Of a stretch of 7,876 nucleotides of DNA, positions 1-6,241 are shown piece after piece (the stretch's first letter is position 1; each line of letters starts with the position of its first letter). The stretch is from JAJVID01 sp036565725 (lineage in GTDB: Bacteria; Acidobacteriota; Blastocatellia; RBC074): assembly GCA_036565725.1 (NCBI GenBank), contig DATCXQ010000558.1, forward strand, positions 1 to 7,876, in the 5' to 3' direction. Below the pieces are notes generated by a model. The model saw only the letters and a list, made by a program, of their open reading frames with translations, had not been told where the DNA came from and did no database searches. The position numbers were made by a program, and so were the translations under genes.

Positions 1-1512
1 GGAAGCCAGGGCCACCGATTGCGCCCCGGGCAATGCTTGAAGTCGCTCGCGCAACTGTTGGCTGAAAGCGATTATTCGCTCACGTGGGTAATGCTGCAAA
101 GGCAGACTGACTCGCATCGTCAACAGGCGATCGACGTTGAAGCCGGGATCAACGGCTTGCAATCGCTGCAGGCTGCGTATCATCAGCCCGGCGCCGATGA
201 GCAGCGTCAACGCCAACGCGATTTCGGAGACGACAATCGAACTGAGCAACCGATTTCTTCCCAGGCCGCCCGATCCGCCACGTCCGCCGGCTTTGAGCGT
301 TTCGTTCAACTCAGGCCTCGCTGCTTGCAGCGCGGGCGCCAGCCCAGACAGCGCGCCGGTCAACACTGAGATCAAAAGGCTGAATCCGAGCACGCGCGCG
401 TCAATCGTGAATTTGACGAAGTTGGGAAATGTCACGGGACTGAGCTTTACCAGGAAGTCCACACTCCACAGAGCGATCAATATTCCCAGTGAGCCTCCAA
501 CGACCGCCAGCAGCAGGCTCTCGGTCAGCAACTGTCGAATCAGCCTTCGGGTAGTCGCGCCAAGCGCCAGCCGGACGGCCATCTCCGAGGCGCGACCTGC
601 GGCTCGCTGCAATTGCAGATTGGCGACGTTGGCGCAGGCCACGAGCAGCACGCACCCCACAGCGCCGAGCAGAATCCAGAGCGTCAGTTGAAGACCGCCG
701 AAGAATTGTTCGTTGAGCGGCGTCACTCGGGCGCCGCGATTCCTGTTCGAGTTTGGATAGGCTTGCTCCAGGGGACGCATGATCGCGTCCATCTCCGCCT
801 GGGCTTGCGCCAGAGTGGCGCCGGGCTTGAGGCGCGCGACAGTGGAATGCCATCGTTGGTTGCGCTGCTGCAATTGGCTTGCGGGCCTGATCGAGGAGAC
901 CATCATCATCGGCAACCAAATCTCGGCGTCATCGGAGACGCCGCGAAAACCCTCCGGCATGACTCCGACCACGATGTAATTCCCATCGTTCAGTTGAATC
1001 GTCTGGCCAAGAAGGGCAGAGCTGCCTCCGAAGCGCCGCTGCCACAAACCATAACCCACCAGCGCCACACGATGCGTGTCGGACGTGCGATCCTCTTCGG
1101 GAAGAAAAGTCCTGCCCATCGCCGCTCGCGCGCGGAGCAGCGGGAAATAATCCGCCGATACCAGCTCGCCATTCACGCGTTCCGGCTCGGCCCCGCCGGT
1201 CAAAGTGAAGGATGTTGAAGTTTGCGCCGCAATCCGCTCGAAGACGGTGTTCTGATCCCGCCAATCAACGAAGTCCGGGTAAGACACGCTGCGAACCTCG
1301 ACCGTGTCGCGGCGCATTGTCGTGGCGACGACCACCAGTCGATCCGCGTCCTCATATGGCAATGGCCGCAACAACGCCGCATTGATCACCGTAAAGATCG
1401 CCGTGTTTGCGCCAACGCCGAGCGCCAGCGTGAGAATCGCTACCAAGGTGAATCCGGGTTTCTTCGCGAGCATTCGCGCGCCGTAGCGCAGGTCTTGCCA
1501 GAGTGTTTGCAT
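1..1512 (-). CDS. ADOP-family MacB/FtsX-like permease, 3' part beyond the window
   Basis: I translated this by eye: the frame is open for 504 codons from an ATG at 1512 to the window edge, with no stop, so it is truncated by the window and not a pseudogene. Family members have about 800 residues. A TM segment lies near residues 21-43, followed by the motif LALGVGANTAIF typical of the MacB periplasmic core domain. That domain runs to about residue 250. The first FtsX domain (about 275-405) has TMs near 277-299, 330-352 and 374-396 and ends in SGLAPALQAARPELNETLK. A further TM (about 424-446) opens the second periplasmic domain, which is cut off. An AGGAGG ribosome binding site sits 6 nt upstream of the ATG. 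About 38 of the first 60 residues match the neighbouring permease, so the two are old paralogues and not a recent duplication. Substrate unknown; no ATPase gene is adjacent. Confidence 0.9.
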   Translation of the reverse strand, partial: MQTLWQDLRYGARMLAKKPGFTLVAILTLALGVGANTAIFTVINAALLRPLPYEDADRLVVVATTMRRDTVEVRSVSYPDFVDWRDQNTVFERIAAQTSTSFTLTGGAEPERVNGELVSADYFPLLRARAAMGRTFLPEEDRTSDTHRVALVGYGLWQRRFGGSSALLGQTIQLNDGNYIVVGVMPEGFRGVSDDAEIWLPMMMVSSIRPASQLQQRNQRWHSTVARLKPGATLAQAQAEMDAIMRPLEQAYPNSNRNRGARVTPLNEQFFGGLQLTLWILLGAVGCVLLVACANVANLQLQRAAGRASEMAVRLALGATTRRLIRQLLTESLLLAVVGGSLGILIALWSVDFLVKLSPVTFPNFVKFTIDARVLGFSLLISVLTGALSGLAPALQAARPELNETLKAGGRGGSGGLGRNRLLSSIVVSEIALALTLLIGAGLMIRSLQRLQAVDPGFNVDRLLTMRVSLPLQHYPRERIIAFSQQLRERLQALPGAQSVALAS

Positions 1513-1842
1513 AAATTCCCTCCTCGGCGATCTGGGATACACGCCTGATTTTCCTTCTGATAACCAATCGCCGTGCCAACGCGTTTCGCAAAGGAATGGA
1601 CTGAGAATAAACGAGTTGCGTGAGGAGGCCGGAGGTTTGTTAATAAACGACCGTCCGCATTCGGGATTGGCGATTCCCGAATGCGGACACGGCTGGAGGA
1701 CTATTTTTCGCGCAGCTTCTTTCAGAGTCAGATGTCAGATGTCAGATGTCAGTGAGAGAACTTTGCCGCCACTCTTCTACTAACATCTAACATCTGACAT
1801 CTGACATCTGACATCTGACATCTGACATCTGACACCTGATAT
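1513..1842. other. Non-coding spacer between the two permease genes
   Basis: This 330-bp stretch has no credible gene on either strand. Read on the minus strand (the direction of both permease genes), it holds the heptamer repeat tract with its inverted partner (1727-1843), then a 14-bp hairpin (1653-1688), then about 140 bp of plain sequence ending in the ribosome binding site of the downstream permease. I did not find a convincing -35/-10 pair. A TTGGCA hexamer occurs on the minus strand in the plain part, but no matching -10 is well spaced from it. Whether the two permeases are co-transcribed through the structured region is open. Confidence 0.7.
1653..1688. repeat. Perfect 14-bp inverted repeat, 8-nt loop
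   Basis: Arms 1653-1666 (GTCCGCATTCGGGA) and 1675-1688 are exact reverse complements around the loop TTGGCGAT. On the minus strand the stem is followed by a mixed T/A stretch (GGTCGTTTATTAAC) and not a clean T run. On the plus strand a T5 run comes only about 15 nt later. It could be a weak terminator or attenuator between the permease genes, or a copy of a dispersed palindromic repeat. The inverted repeat itself is certain; its function is not. Confidence 0.8.
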
Positions 1843-1843
1843 C
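1727..1843. repeat. Inverted pair of 7-bp tandem repeat tracts (GTCAGAT / TGACATC-type)
   Basis: The left tract has three perfect GTCAGAT units (1727-1747) plus a partial GTCAG (1748-1752). The right tract, 1781-1843, is the inverse orientation in nine contiguous heptamers: TAACATC twice, TGACATC five times (1795-1829), then TGACACC and TGATATC. Variant units sit at both ends and perfect ones in the middle, as expected from slippage-driven growth. The whole left tract (26 nt) pairs without mismatch with the right tract in three registers (1794-1819, 1801-1826, 1808-1833). The last unit shares base 1843 with the stop codon of the minus-strand permease, so the array begins immediately at that gene's end. 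Function unknown; an RNA hairpin at the 3' end of the permease message is possible. Confidence 0.9.
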
Positions 1844-4269
1844 TATTCGCATCGAAGCGCTACCATCGGGTCTACTCGCGTCGCCCGCCGAGCCGGTATG
1901 AAGCAGGCCAGCAGCGCAACTGTAATCAACAGCAGCGTCACGGCTCCCAAAGTAAGCGGGTCGCTGGCGCTCACTCCAAAGAGCAGGCCCGCCATCAGCC
2001 ACGTCAGAGCGAACGACGCTCCCAGCCCTATGGCGACTCCCGCCGCCGCGAGCCGCATCCCGTCCGCCACCACCATCCGCAGCACATCCTTACGGCCTGC
2101 GCCGAGCGCCATCCGGACGCCGATTTCCTGCGTGCGCTGCGCGACCGAGTATGAGAGAACGCCGTAGATGCCCAAGCTGGCAAGCGCGAGCGCGAGCGCC
2201 GCGAACGCCGCCAGCAGCGTCATCCCGATGCGGCGTTGCGCGACCTCTTCCGAAAGGATTTCGTCCATCGTCCTGATGTTCGAGACCGGCTGATTGCGAT
2301 CGACCGACCAGACAGCCTGTCGCACGGCCGCCGCGACGCTTATCGGATCGCCCGTTGTGCGCACGGCCAGGTCGCGAGGCATGTTCCAGAGCATGCGAGG
2401 CAGTTGCTGATACGGGAAGAACATTTCAGCCTTGGTGGGAGCTTCCAAACCCATCTCCTTTATGTCGCCGACGACGCCGACTACAGTGACCCAGGGATTT
2501 TGCGAATCGACCGAGCCGAGCTTGAAACGTTTGCCGAGCGTATCTTCGCCGGCCCAGAACTGTCGCGCCATCGTTTCGTTGATGACGGCGACCGGCTGCG
2601 ACTGGACGTCATCATGGTAATCGAAAAAGCGCCCCTGCCTGAGTTTGACGCCCATCGTCTCCATGTAGCCTGTACTGACCTGCCGGCATTGCGCGTCCTG
2701 TCCCGGCCCCTGATCGCGCCCTTCAATGACAAAGCTGTTGGTCCCTCCCTTCCAGGTCAACGGCATGGCGGTCGTGTAGCCGGCTGAAACGACGCCCGGC
2801 AGCGCGCGCACGCGCTCCAGCGCCTGCCGATAAAAAGCGTCTCGCTCAGGCAGTTCGCCATACTTATTTCGCGGGAGCATCGTCCTGAGCGTCAGCACGT
2901 TTTCGGGGTTGACGCCGATGTCCAGCGCGCGCAACCGTAGAAAGGCCCGGGTCAGCAGTCCCGCGCCCACCAGCAAGACCAACGCCAGCGCGATCTCGAT
3001 GACGACCAGCGCGCCTCGCAGCCGTCGATGCCCGACGCCTATTCCCGTGCGCCCGCCGCTCTGCTTCAACGCCTCGTTCAGATCTATCTTCGCGGCCTGG
3101 AGCGCGGGCGCGAGTCCGAAGACGATCCCTGTTAGGAGAGAAAGCAGCAGTGTGAAGCCGAAGATTCTGGCGTCAATTCTCACGCCCGTGTTAAGCGCCA
3201 TGTTATCGGGAATGATCTGCTTGAGGAATGAGAAGCTCGACCACGCGAAGAGCAACCCCGCAAGGCCGCCCGCGACGGCCAGCAACACGCTCTCGGTCAA
3301 CAACTGTCGCAAAATGCGCCTGCGTCCCGCGCCCAGCGCGGTACGCACGGCGATTTCTCTGAAGCGCGACGCGCCGCGCGCCAGCAGCAGGTTCGCAATG
3401 TTCGCGCACGCGATTAGCAACACAAACCCGACCGCCACCAACAGCACGATCAACGCCGGGCGCACGTCTCCCGCCAGTTGTTCGCGCAGCGAAATGACGA
3501 CGGAGCCGAGTTCGAAGCCATGCCAGGTCGGATGATCGCGGTTGATGCGCTGCGTAATTGCGGCGACGTCGGCGTGCGCCTCCCGAAGCGTCACTCCCGG
3601 TTTCATCCGCGCCACTACAGTCAGGTAATGGCTGCCGCGATTGGCCAGTTCTTGCGGGCTGAAAGCCGCCGGGACCCAGAGGCCCACCTCTTTCGACAGA
3701 AACTGAAAGCCCGCCGGCGCCACGCCGATGACCGTATGCTTCTGCCCGTCTAGCAGAATCTCTTTCCCCATCAGCGCCGGATCGCCACCGAACCGCCGCT
3801 GCCAGAGACCGTAGCTGATCACCGCCACGTTATTCCGCCCCGGCTGATCCTCTTCTCCGGTGAAGACGCGCCCCAACTCCGGCTTGACGCCGAGCAGCGG
3901 GAAGAAGTTTGCGGTCACGGCCTGCGCCTCGACTTTTTCCGGCTCACCCTCATCCGTCAGGTTGAAACTCCGCCAGTTGATCGCTGCCATGTCCTCGAAG
4001 ACCCGGTTCTGCGCCTTCCAGTCGGCGTAATTCGCCGGCGCCGGCGTGTTGCGCTGGAACCCGATTTTGGCCGCGTCCTCCCACACCATAACCAGCCGAT
4101 CCGGATCCTGGAACGGCAGTGGCCTGAGCAATACCGCGTCCACCAGACTGAAAATAGCCGTGTTCGCGCCTATCCCCAGCGCCAGCGACAGCGTCGCGAT
4201 CGCCGCGAAGCCGGGTTTGCCGAGCAATTGACGAAAGCCGAACCGGAGGTCATGCCAAAATGTTTCCAT
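1843..4269 (-). CDS. ADOP-family MacB/FtsX-like permease, complete
   Basis: An 808-residue inner-membrane permease with the duplicated ADOP layout. TM1 lies at about residues 21-45 with the motif LALGIGANTAIFSLVDAVLL. The first periplasmic MacB core domain runs to about 265. The first FtsX domain (about 272-402) has TMs near 272-296, 324-348 and 369-391. A second TM plus periplasmic domain starts near 418-440 and runs to about 675. The second FtsX domain (about 682-800) has TMs near 683-708, 738-765 and 771-793 and ends in IPARRATRVDPMVAL, the usual family C-terminus. ADOP proteins resemble the MacB permease but often lack a linked ATPase, and none is visible here. AGGAG lies 6 nt before the ATG, in a context (CCGAGGAG) shared with the downstream paralogue. 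It is followed by a repeat array beginning at its stop codon and preceded by a nested palindrome 31 nt upstream. Substrate unknown. Confidence 0.93.
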   Translation of the reverse strand: METFWHDLRFGFRQLLGKPGFAAIATLSLALGIGANTAIFSLVDAVLLRPLPFQDPDRLVMVWEDAAKIGFQRNTPAPANYADWKAQNRVFEDMAAINWRSFNLTDEGEPEKVEAQAVTANFFPLLGVKPELGRVFTGEEDQPGRNNVAVISYGLWQRRFGGDPALMGKEILLDGQKHTVIGVAPAGFQFLSKEVGLWVPAAFSPQELANRGSHYLTVVARMKPGVTLREAHADVAAITQRINRDHPTWHGFELGSVVISLREQLAGDVRPALIVLLVAVGFVLLIACANIANLLLARGASRFREIAVRTALGAGRRRILRQLLTESVLLAVAGGLAGLLFAWSSFSFLKQIIPDNMALNTGVRIDARIFGFTLLLSLLTGIVFGLAPALQAAKIDLNEALKQSGGRTGIGVGHRRLRGALVVIEIALALVLLVGAGLLTRAFLRLRALDIGVNPENVLTLRTMLPRNKYGELPERDAFYRQALERVRALPGVVSAGYTTAMPLTWKGGTNSFVIEGRDQGPGQDAQCRQVSTGYMETMGVKLRQGRFFDYHDDVQSQPVAVINETMARQFWAGEDTLGKRFKLGSVDSQNPWVTVVGVVGDIKEMGLEAPTKAEMFFPYQQLPRMLWNMPRDLAVRTTGDPISVAAAVRQAVWSVDRNQPVSNIRTMDEILSEEVAQRRIGMTLLAAFAALALALASLGIYGVLSYSVAQRTQEIGVRMALGAGRKDVLRMVVADGMRLAAAGVAIGLGASFALTWLMAGLLFGVSASDPLTLGAVTLLLITVALLACFIPARRATRVDPMVALRCE

Positions 4270-4300
4270 ACTTTTCTCCTCGGAAAATGGTTGGGCAAAC

Positions 4301-4392
4301 TGCCTGGGAGCGCAGGCATCCTTGCCTGCTTGCTTCGGTCAGTCGGTCATTGCCGGAAACCTCGCAGGCAAGGATGCCTGCGCTCCCAGGCA
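4301..4392. repeat. 92-bp nested palindromic element (29-bp perfect inverted arms)
   Basis: Arms 4301-4329 and 4364-4392 are exact reverse complements over 29 nt, separated by a 34-nt centre. Each arm holds its own hairpin: GCAGGCA (4312-4318) with TGCCTGC (4323-4329) around TCCT, and the mirror pair 4364-4370 with 4375-4381 around AGGA. The element can therefore fold as one long stem or as two small ones. Short frames through it read PGSAGILAC and QGCLRSQ on both strands, a recurring spurious peptide in such genomes as I recall it. The form suggests a dispersed REP- or MITE-like element. It has no transposase, and I do not see a clear target-site duplication at its edges. It occupies most of the space just upstream of the permease start. 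Confidence 0.85.
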
Positions 4393-4483
4393 ACGCGACC
4401 TGATTGGAGTTAGTGACAGGAATCGTGAAATGGTCGCAGAAAATTTCGCCGGCTTGCGCCCCCACAGATCGTTTCGTAAGCTA

Positions 4484-4512
4484 TTGGCTGTTCACTCCCC
4501 GCAATTTAAATA
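4484..4512 (+). promoter_or_regulatory. Possible sigma-70-like promoter for osmC
   Basis: TTGGCT (4484-4489) is followed after 17 nt by TAAATA (4507-4512), inside an AT-rich patch that stands out from the GC-rich surroundings. It lies 24 nt before the osmC start. The -35 is good but the -10 matches the consensus poorly (3 of 6); the overlapping TTAAAT (4506-4511, spacing 16) matches 4 of 6. If used, the osmC message would begin close to its ribosome binding site and would not include the palindromic element. Confidence 0.28.
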
Positions 4513-4536
4513 TCCACATTAACTCCAGGAGGAAAT

Positions 4537-4965
4537 ATGCCAGCGCGCACGGCCAATGCCGTTTGGGAAGGAAGCTTGCAGCAGGGTAATGGAAAGATGA
4601 GGCTGGGGAGCGGAGCGTTTGAAGGCCAGTACTCGTTCTCATCGCGCTTTGAAGAGGGGGTGGGGACTAACCCTGAAGAGTTGATCGGGGCGGCCCACGC
4701 GGGCTGCTTTTCAATGGCCCTGGCCGCGGGCCTTGGCCGCGCCGGGTACACGCCGAACCGCATAGCCACTGAAGCCAGAGTCCACCTGACCAAAACCGAT
4801 GCGGGCTTCAAGATCAGCAAGATCGAACTGCACACCGACGCCGAAGTCCCGAACATCGACGAGAAGACTTTTCAGGAGCAGGCCGAGACAGCGAAGAAGA
4901 ATTGTCCCGTCTCACAGGCGTTGGCGGGCGTCGAAATTCAGTTGCAGGCCAGGCTGATCGGTTAG
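4537..4965 (+). CDS. osmC: OsmC family peroxiredoxin
   Basis: A 142-residue protein of normal OsmC length. OsmC enzymes are cytoplasmic thiol peroxidases that reduce organic hydroperoxides, and less efficiently hydrogen peroxide, using a peroxidatic and a resolving cysteine. The conserved block GTNPEELIGAAHAGCFSMAL (residues 43-62) carries the peroxidatic Cys57, and NCPVSQAL (122-129) carries the resolving Cys123. Arg37 in SSRFEE fits the conserved arginine near the active site. The AAHAxCFSMAL and CPVSQ wording matches the OsmC branch rather than Ohr. AGGAGG ends 4 nt before the ATG, supporting this start. The gene stands alone, divergent from the permease and convergent with rpiB, whose stop codon it overlaps. 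No hairpin terminator follows it; a 10-bp palindrome CTGGCGCCAG (4968-4977) lies just past the stop without a T run. Confidence 0.95.
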   Translation: MPARTANAVWEGSLQQGNGKMRLGSGAFEGQYSFSSRFEEGVGTNPEELIGAAHAGCFSMALAAGLGRAGYTPNRIATEARVHLTKTDAGFKISKIELHTDAEVPNIDEKTFQEQAETAKKNCPVSQALAGVEIQLQARLIG

Positions 4966-5420
4966 CCCTGGCGCCAGCGGGCTTCCAAAGCCTGTATCTT
5001 GGCGAGCCTGCGGCGGTGGCGTTCTCCTCCCGAAAACGTCGCGCGTACAAACGCGATGACCAGCTCGCGCGCCAATTCCGGACCGATCACCCGCGCGCCG
5101 AGCGCCAGGACATTCATGTCATCGTGCTCCACTCCCTGGCGAGCCGAATATGTGTCATGACACAAACCCGCGCGGACGCCGGGCAATTTGTTTGCGGCCA
5201 CCGACGCGCCGATGCCGCTTCCGCAAATAATGATGCCGCGCTCGGCTCGCCCCTCCTGAATGGCCAGTCCGACCGCCTCAGCGTAATCGGGGTAATCGAC
5301 AGGATCGGTGTTGTAAGAGCCCACGTCCGCCACTTCCAGTTCTCCAACTTTGAGCAGGCGTCTCACGACCGTCTTCTTCATTTCAAAACCTGCATGATCG
5401 GAACCGATAACTATTCGCAT
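4962..5420 (-). CDS. rpiB: Ribose-5-phosphate isomerase B (RpiB/LacAB family)
   Basis: A 152-residue cytoplasmic enzyme interconverting ribose 5-phosphate and ribulose 5-phosphate in the non-oxidative pentose phosphate pathway. I start it at the ATG at 5420 because MRIVIGSDHAGF is the family N-terminus and GGGAGG lies 8 nt upstream. The frame stays open to 5549, but that extension runs through a terminator hairpin and has no family similarity. Visible motifs are SDHAG (7-11), DYPDYA (42-47), the catalytic loop ICGSGIGASVAANK (65-78) with Cys66, YSA (91-93), the catalytic-type His99 in EHDD, and NVLALGARVIG (103-113). Cys66 and His99 fall at the same numbers as in E. coli RpiB. LacA/LacB subunits of galactose-6-phosphate isomerase are related, but a single gene with this Cys-His set favours RpiB. 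The 3' end overlaps osmC tail to tail. Confidence 0.94.
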   Translation of the reverse strand: MRIVIGSDHAGFEMKKTVVRRLLKVGELEVADVGSYNTDPVDYPDYAEAVGLAIQEGRAERGIIICGSGIGASVAANKLPGVRAGLCHDTYSARQGVEHDDMNVLALGARVIGPELARELVIAFVRATFSGGERHRRRLAKIQALEARWRQG

Positions 5421-5442
5421 TGAATCAACCTCCCGGCCCCTG

Positions 5443-5471
5443 ATCATAAATCCGAATCCCGGATTCATCCA
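5443..5471 (-). promoter_or_regulatory. Weak candidate promoter for rpiB
   Basis: On the minus strand TATGAT (5448-5443) matches the -10 consensus at 5 of 6 positions. It sits 17 nt downstream of TGGATG (5471-5466), a poor -35. It lies 22 nt before the rpiB ATG and downstream of the terminator of the preceding gene, so rpiB probably needs a start in this 88-nt gap. The hexamers alone are weak evidence. Confidence 0.22.
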
Positions 5472-5497
5472 GGCCGCCGCTGGGCGCCGGCAGGGAT

Positions 5498-5541
5498 CAA
5501 TTAATAAATAACTGGAGCCGGGGCGACCCCGGCTCCAGTTA
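5498..5541 (-). terminator. Intrinsic terminator of the small exported-protein gene
   Basis: A 14-bp perfect GC-rich stem (5510-5523 with 5527-5540, arm AACTGGAGCCGGGG) closes on a CGA triloop, with one more outer T-A pair (5509/5541). On the minus strand it is followed by TTATTTATTAATT, a T/A-rich tail. It lies about 53 nt past the stop of the gene at 5594-5923 and before rpiB. The plus-strand side is followed by AGGCGTC, so it works in one direction only. It separates the small gene from rpiB. Confidence 0.85.
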
Positions 5542-5593
5542 GGCGTCATAAATTCATTTTGTGGAGGAAAAGAGGCTGACTAATCAGTCCTCA

Positions 5594-5923
5594 CTAAGAC
5601 ACGCGGATCGATTTGGCCGTCCAGGAGCCGGCTGCCTCTTCGGCTTCGCAGGTCACCTTCTCGCTGGGTTTGACGTCGGCGAGTGAGATGGCTTTGCCCT
5701 GTTTGGTAACCTTTGTGGCTTTGCCTACCGTGAGGCGAACCTCGCCGCCGGTCTCATCCTTAACGACCAATTCGTTCTTGGCCGGATCGACCGACATGAC
5801 CTCGCCGCTAACAGTCTTCGCTGCCTTTTGCGCCGATGCGTCTGACTGGTAGCCAGTGGCGCCCGCCAGCCCAAGAGAGGTCAAGAAAAGAACCAGGGAA
5901 AAAGCAAATACGAACTTCTTCAT
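5594..5923 (-). CDS. Small exported protein, DUF5666-like beta fold (function unknown)
   Basis: A 109-residue protein with a clear Sec signal peptide: MKK, then a hydrophobic core (residues 4-20) and a plausible AxA-type cleavage after AGA (about residue 22). The mature part of about 85 residues alternates short beta-like strands: SGEVMSVDPAKNELVVKD, EVRLTVGKATKVT, ISLADVKPSEKVTCEAE and WTAKSIRVS. This resembles the small OB-like repeats of DUF5666 proteins, in which a '...SLADLKVGDRV...' turn is typical; the match is by eye. One cysteine (Cys92), no catalytic motif, no lipobox. AAGGAG lies 9 nt before the ATG. It is a single-gene unit ending in a strong terminator and divergent from the PAP2 gene. 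Likely periplasmic; a binding or structural role is a guess. Confidence 0.8.
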   Translation of the reverse strand: MKKFVFAFSLVLFLTSLGLAGATGYQSDASAQKAAKTVSGEVMSVDPAKNELVVKDETGGEVRLTVGKATKVTKQGKAISLADVKPSEKVTCEAEEAAGSWTAKSIRVS

Positions 5924-6228
5924 ACACGTATACTCCTTAGTTTTGTCTGTATCTGAGTTTTAGGCAAAAAAACTCCTTTTCGTTTTTCTGCCCTCCTTCA
6001 GGGGGAAGACCTGACTTGCTCCGCAGTTTTTTCTATCCACAGTTGGGGGTGAAAGCCGCGCTATGTTTCGCAATGCATAACTGATTAATCCAGCGCGGCG
6101 ATTTGATTTACGACGCCGAGGTCATACAACCACCGTAATGACCTATCCGGAGCTATCATAGACACACTGTCGGCGTCTAATCGGTACGGTACCGAACATA
6201 GAGCGGCGTCAGGACCGAGGAAAATCAT
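5924..6228. other. Divergent intergenic region with several short dyads
   Basis: This 305-bp gap separates the start of the small exported protein gene (-) from PAP2 (+), so it should hold both promoters. No gene fits. Visible inverted repeats are AGGTCAT/ATGACCT (6119-6125, 6138-6144, 12-nt loop), GACGCCGA/TCGGCGTC (6112-6119, 6170-6177) enclosing it, TCGGTA/TACCGA (6181-6186, 6190-6195), which contains the palindrome CGGTACCG, and GCCGCGCT/AGCGCGGC (6055-6062, 6092-6099). The first two could stack as one interrupted stem. They may be operators or leader structure; I cannot choose between these. No promoter pair is convincing. TTGATT (6103-6108) with TACAAC (6125-6130) is the best plus-strand candidate and is weak. 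Confidence 0.5.
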
Positions 6229-6241
6229 TTGAGGAAAATCA
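6217..6241 (+). promoter_or_regulatory. Duplicated GAGGAAAATCA at the PAP2 start (ribosome binding site plus first codons)
   Basis: GAGGAAAATCA occurs at 6217-6227 and again at 6231-6241, a 14-nt period. The first copy gives the GAGG ribosome binding site 8 nt before the TTG start (6229-6231). The second starts on the G of the TTG and encodes residues 2-4 and the start of 5 (Arg-Lys-Ile-Thr). It looks like a tandem duplication that turned a ribosome binding site copy into coding sequence. Confidence 0.7.

Noticed and set aside
401..1591. Several short minus-strand frames that could suggest a frameshifted or broken permease
   Set aside because: Codon-by-codon reading from 1512 to 1 in a single frame gives a continuous, family-consistent protein with no stop. 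The short pieces lie in other frames; the gene merely leaves the window.
1727..1843. Heptamer array as a CRISPR array
   Set aside because: The 7-bp units are contiguous without spacers and no cas gene is present.
1787..2002. Minus-strand frame with a CQMSDVR heptapeptide repeat
   Set aside because: It is produced by reading the 7-bp DNA repeat in triplets (21-nt period) and otherwise runs antisense-frame through the permease 3' end.
613..3753. Long plus-strand frames opposite the two permeases (for example 613-1218, 2236-2787, 2909-3535)
   Set aside because: They are Arg/Pro/Ala/Ser-rich shadow frames of GC-rich coding DNA with no domain and no ribosome binding site logic.
4228..4465. Short frames on both strands with PGSAGILAC and QGCLRSQ peptides
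   Set aside because: They are made by the inverted repeat itself, occur on both strands as a consequence of the palindrome, and have no homologous protein logic.
4968..4977. CTGGCGCCAG palindrome after osmC as a terminator
   Set aside because: It has no loop or T run and lies within the C-terminal codons of rpiB; a 10-bp GC palindrome is expected by chance now and then in such DNA.
5421..5549. 43-residue N-terminal extension of rpiB
   Set aside because: It crosses the terminator stem, has no family similarity, and a good ribosome binding site precedes the internal ATG at 5420.
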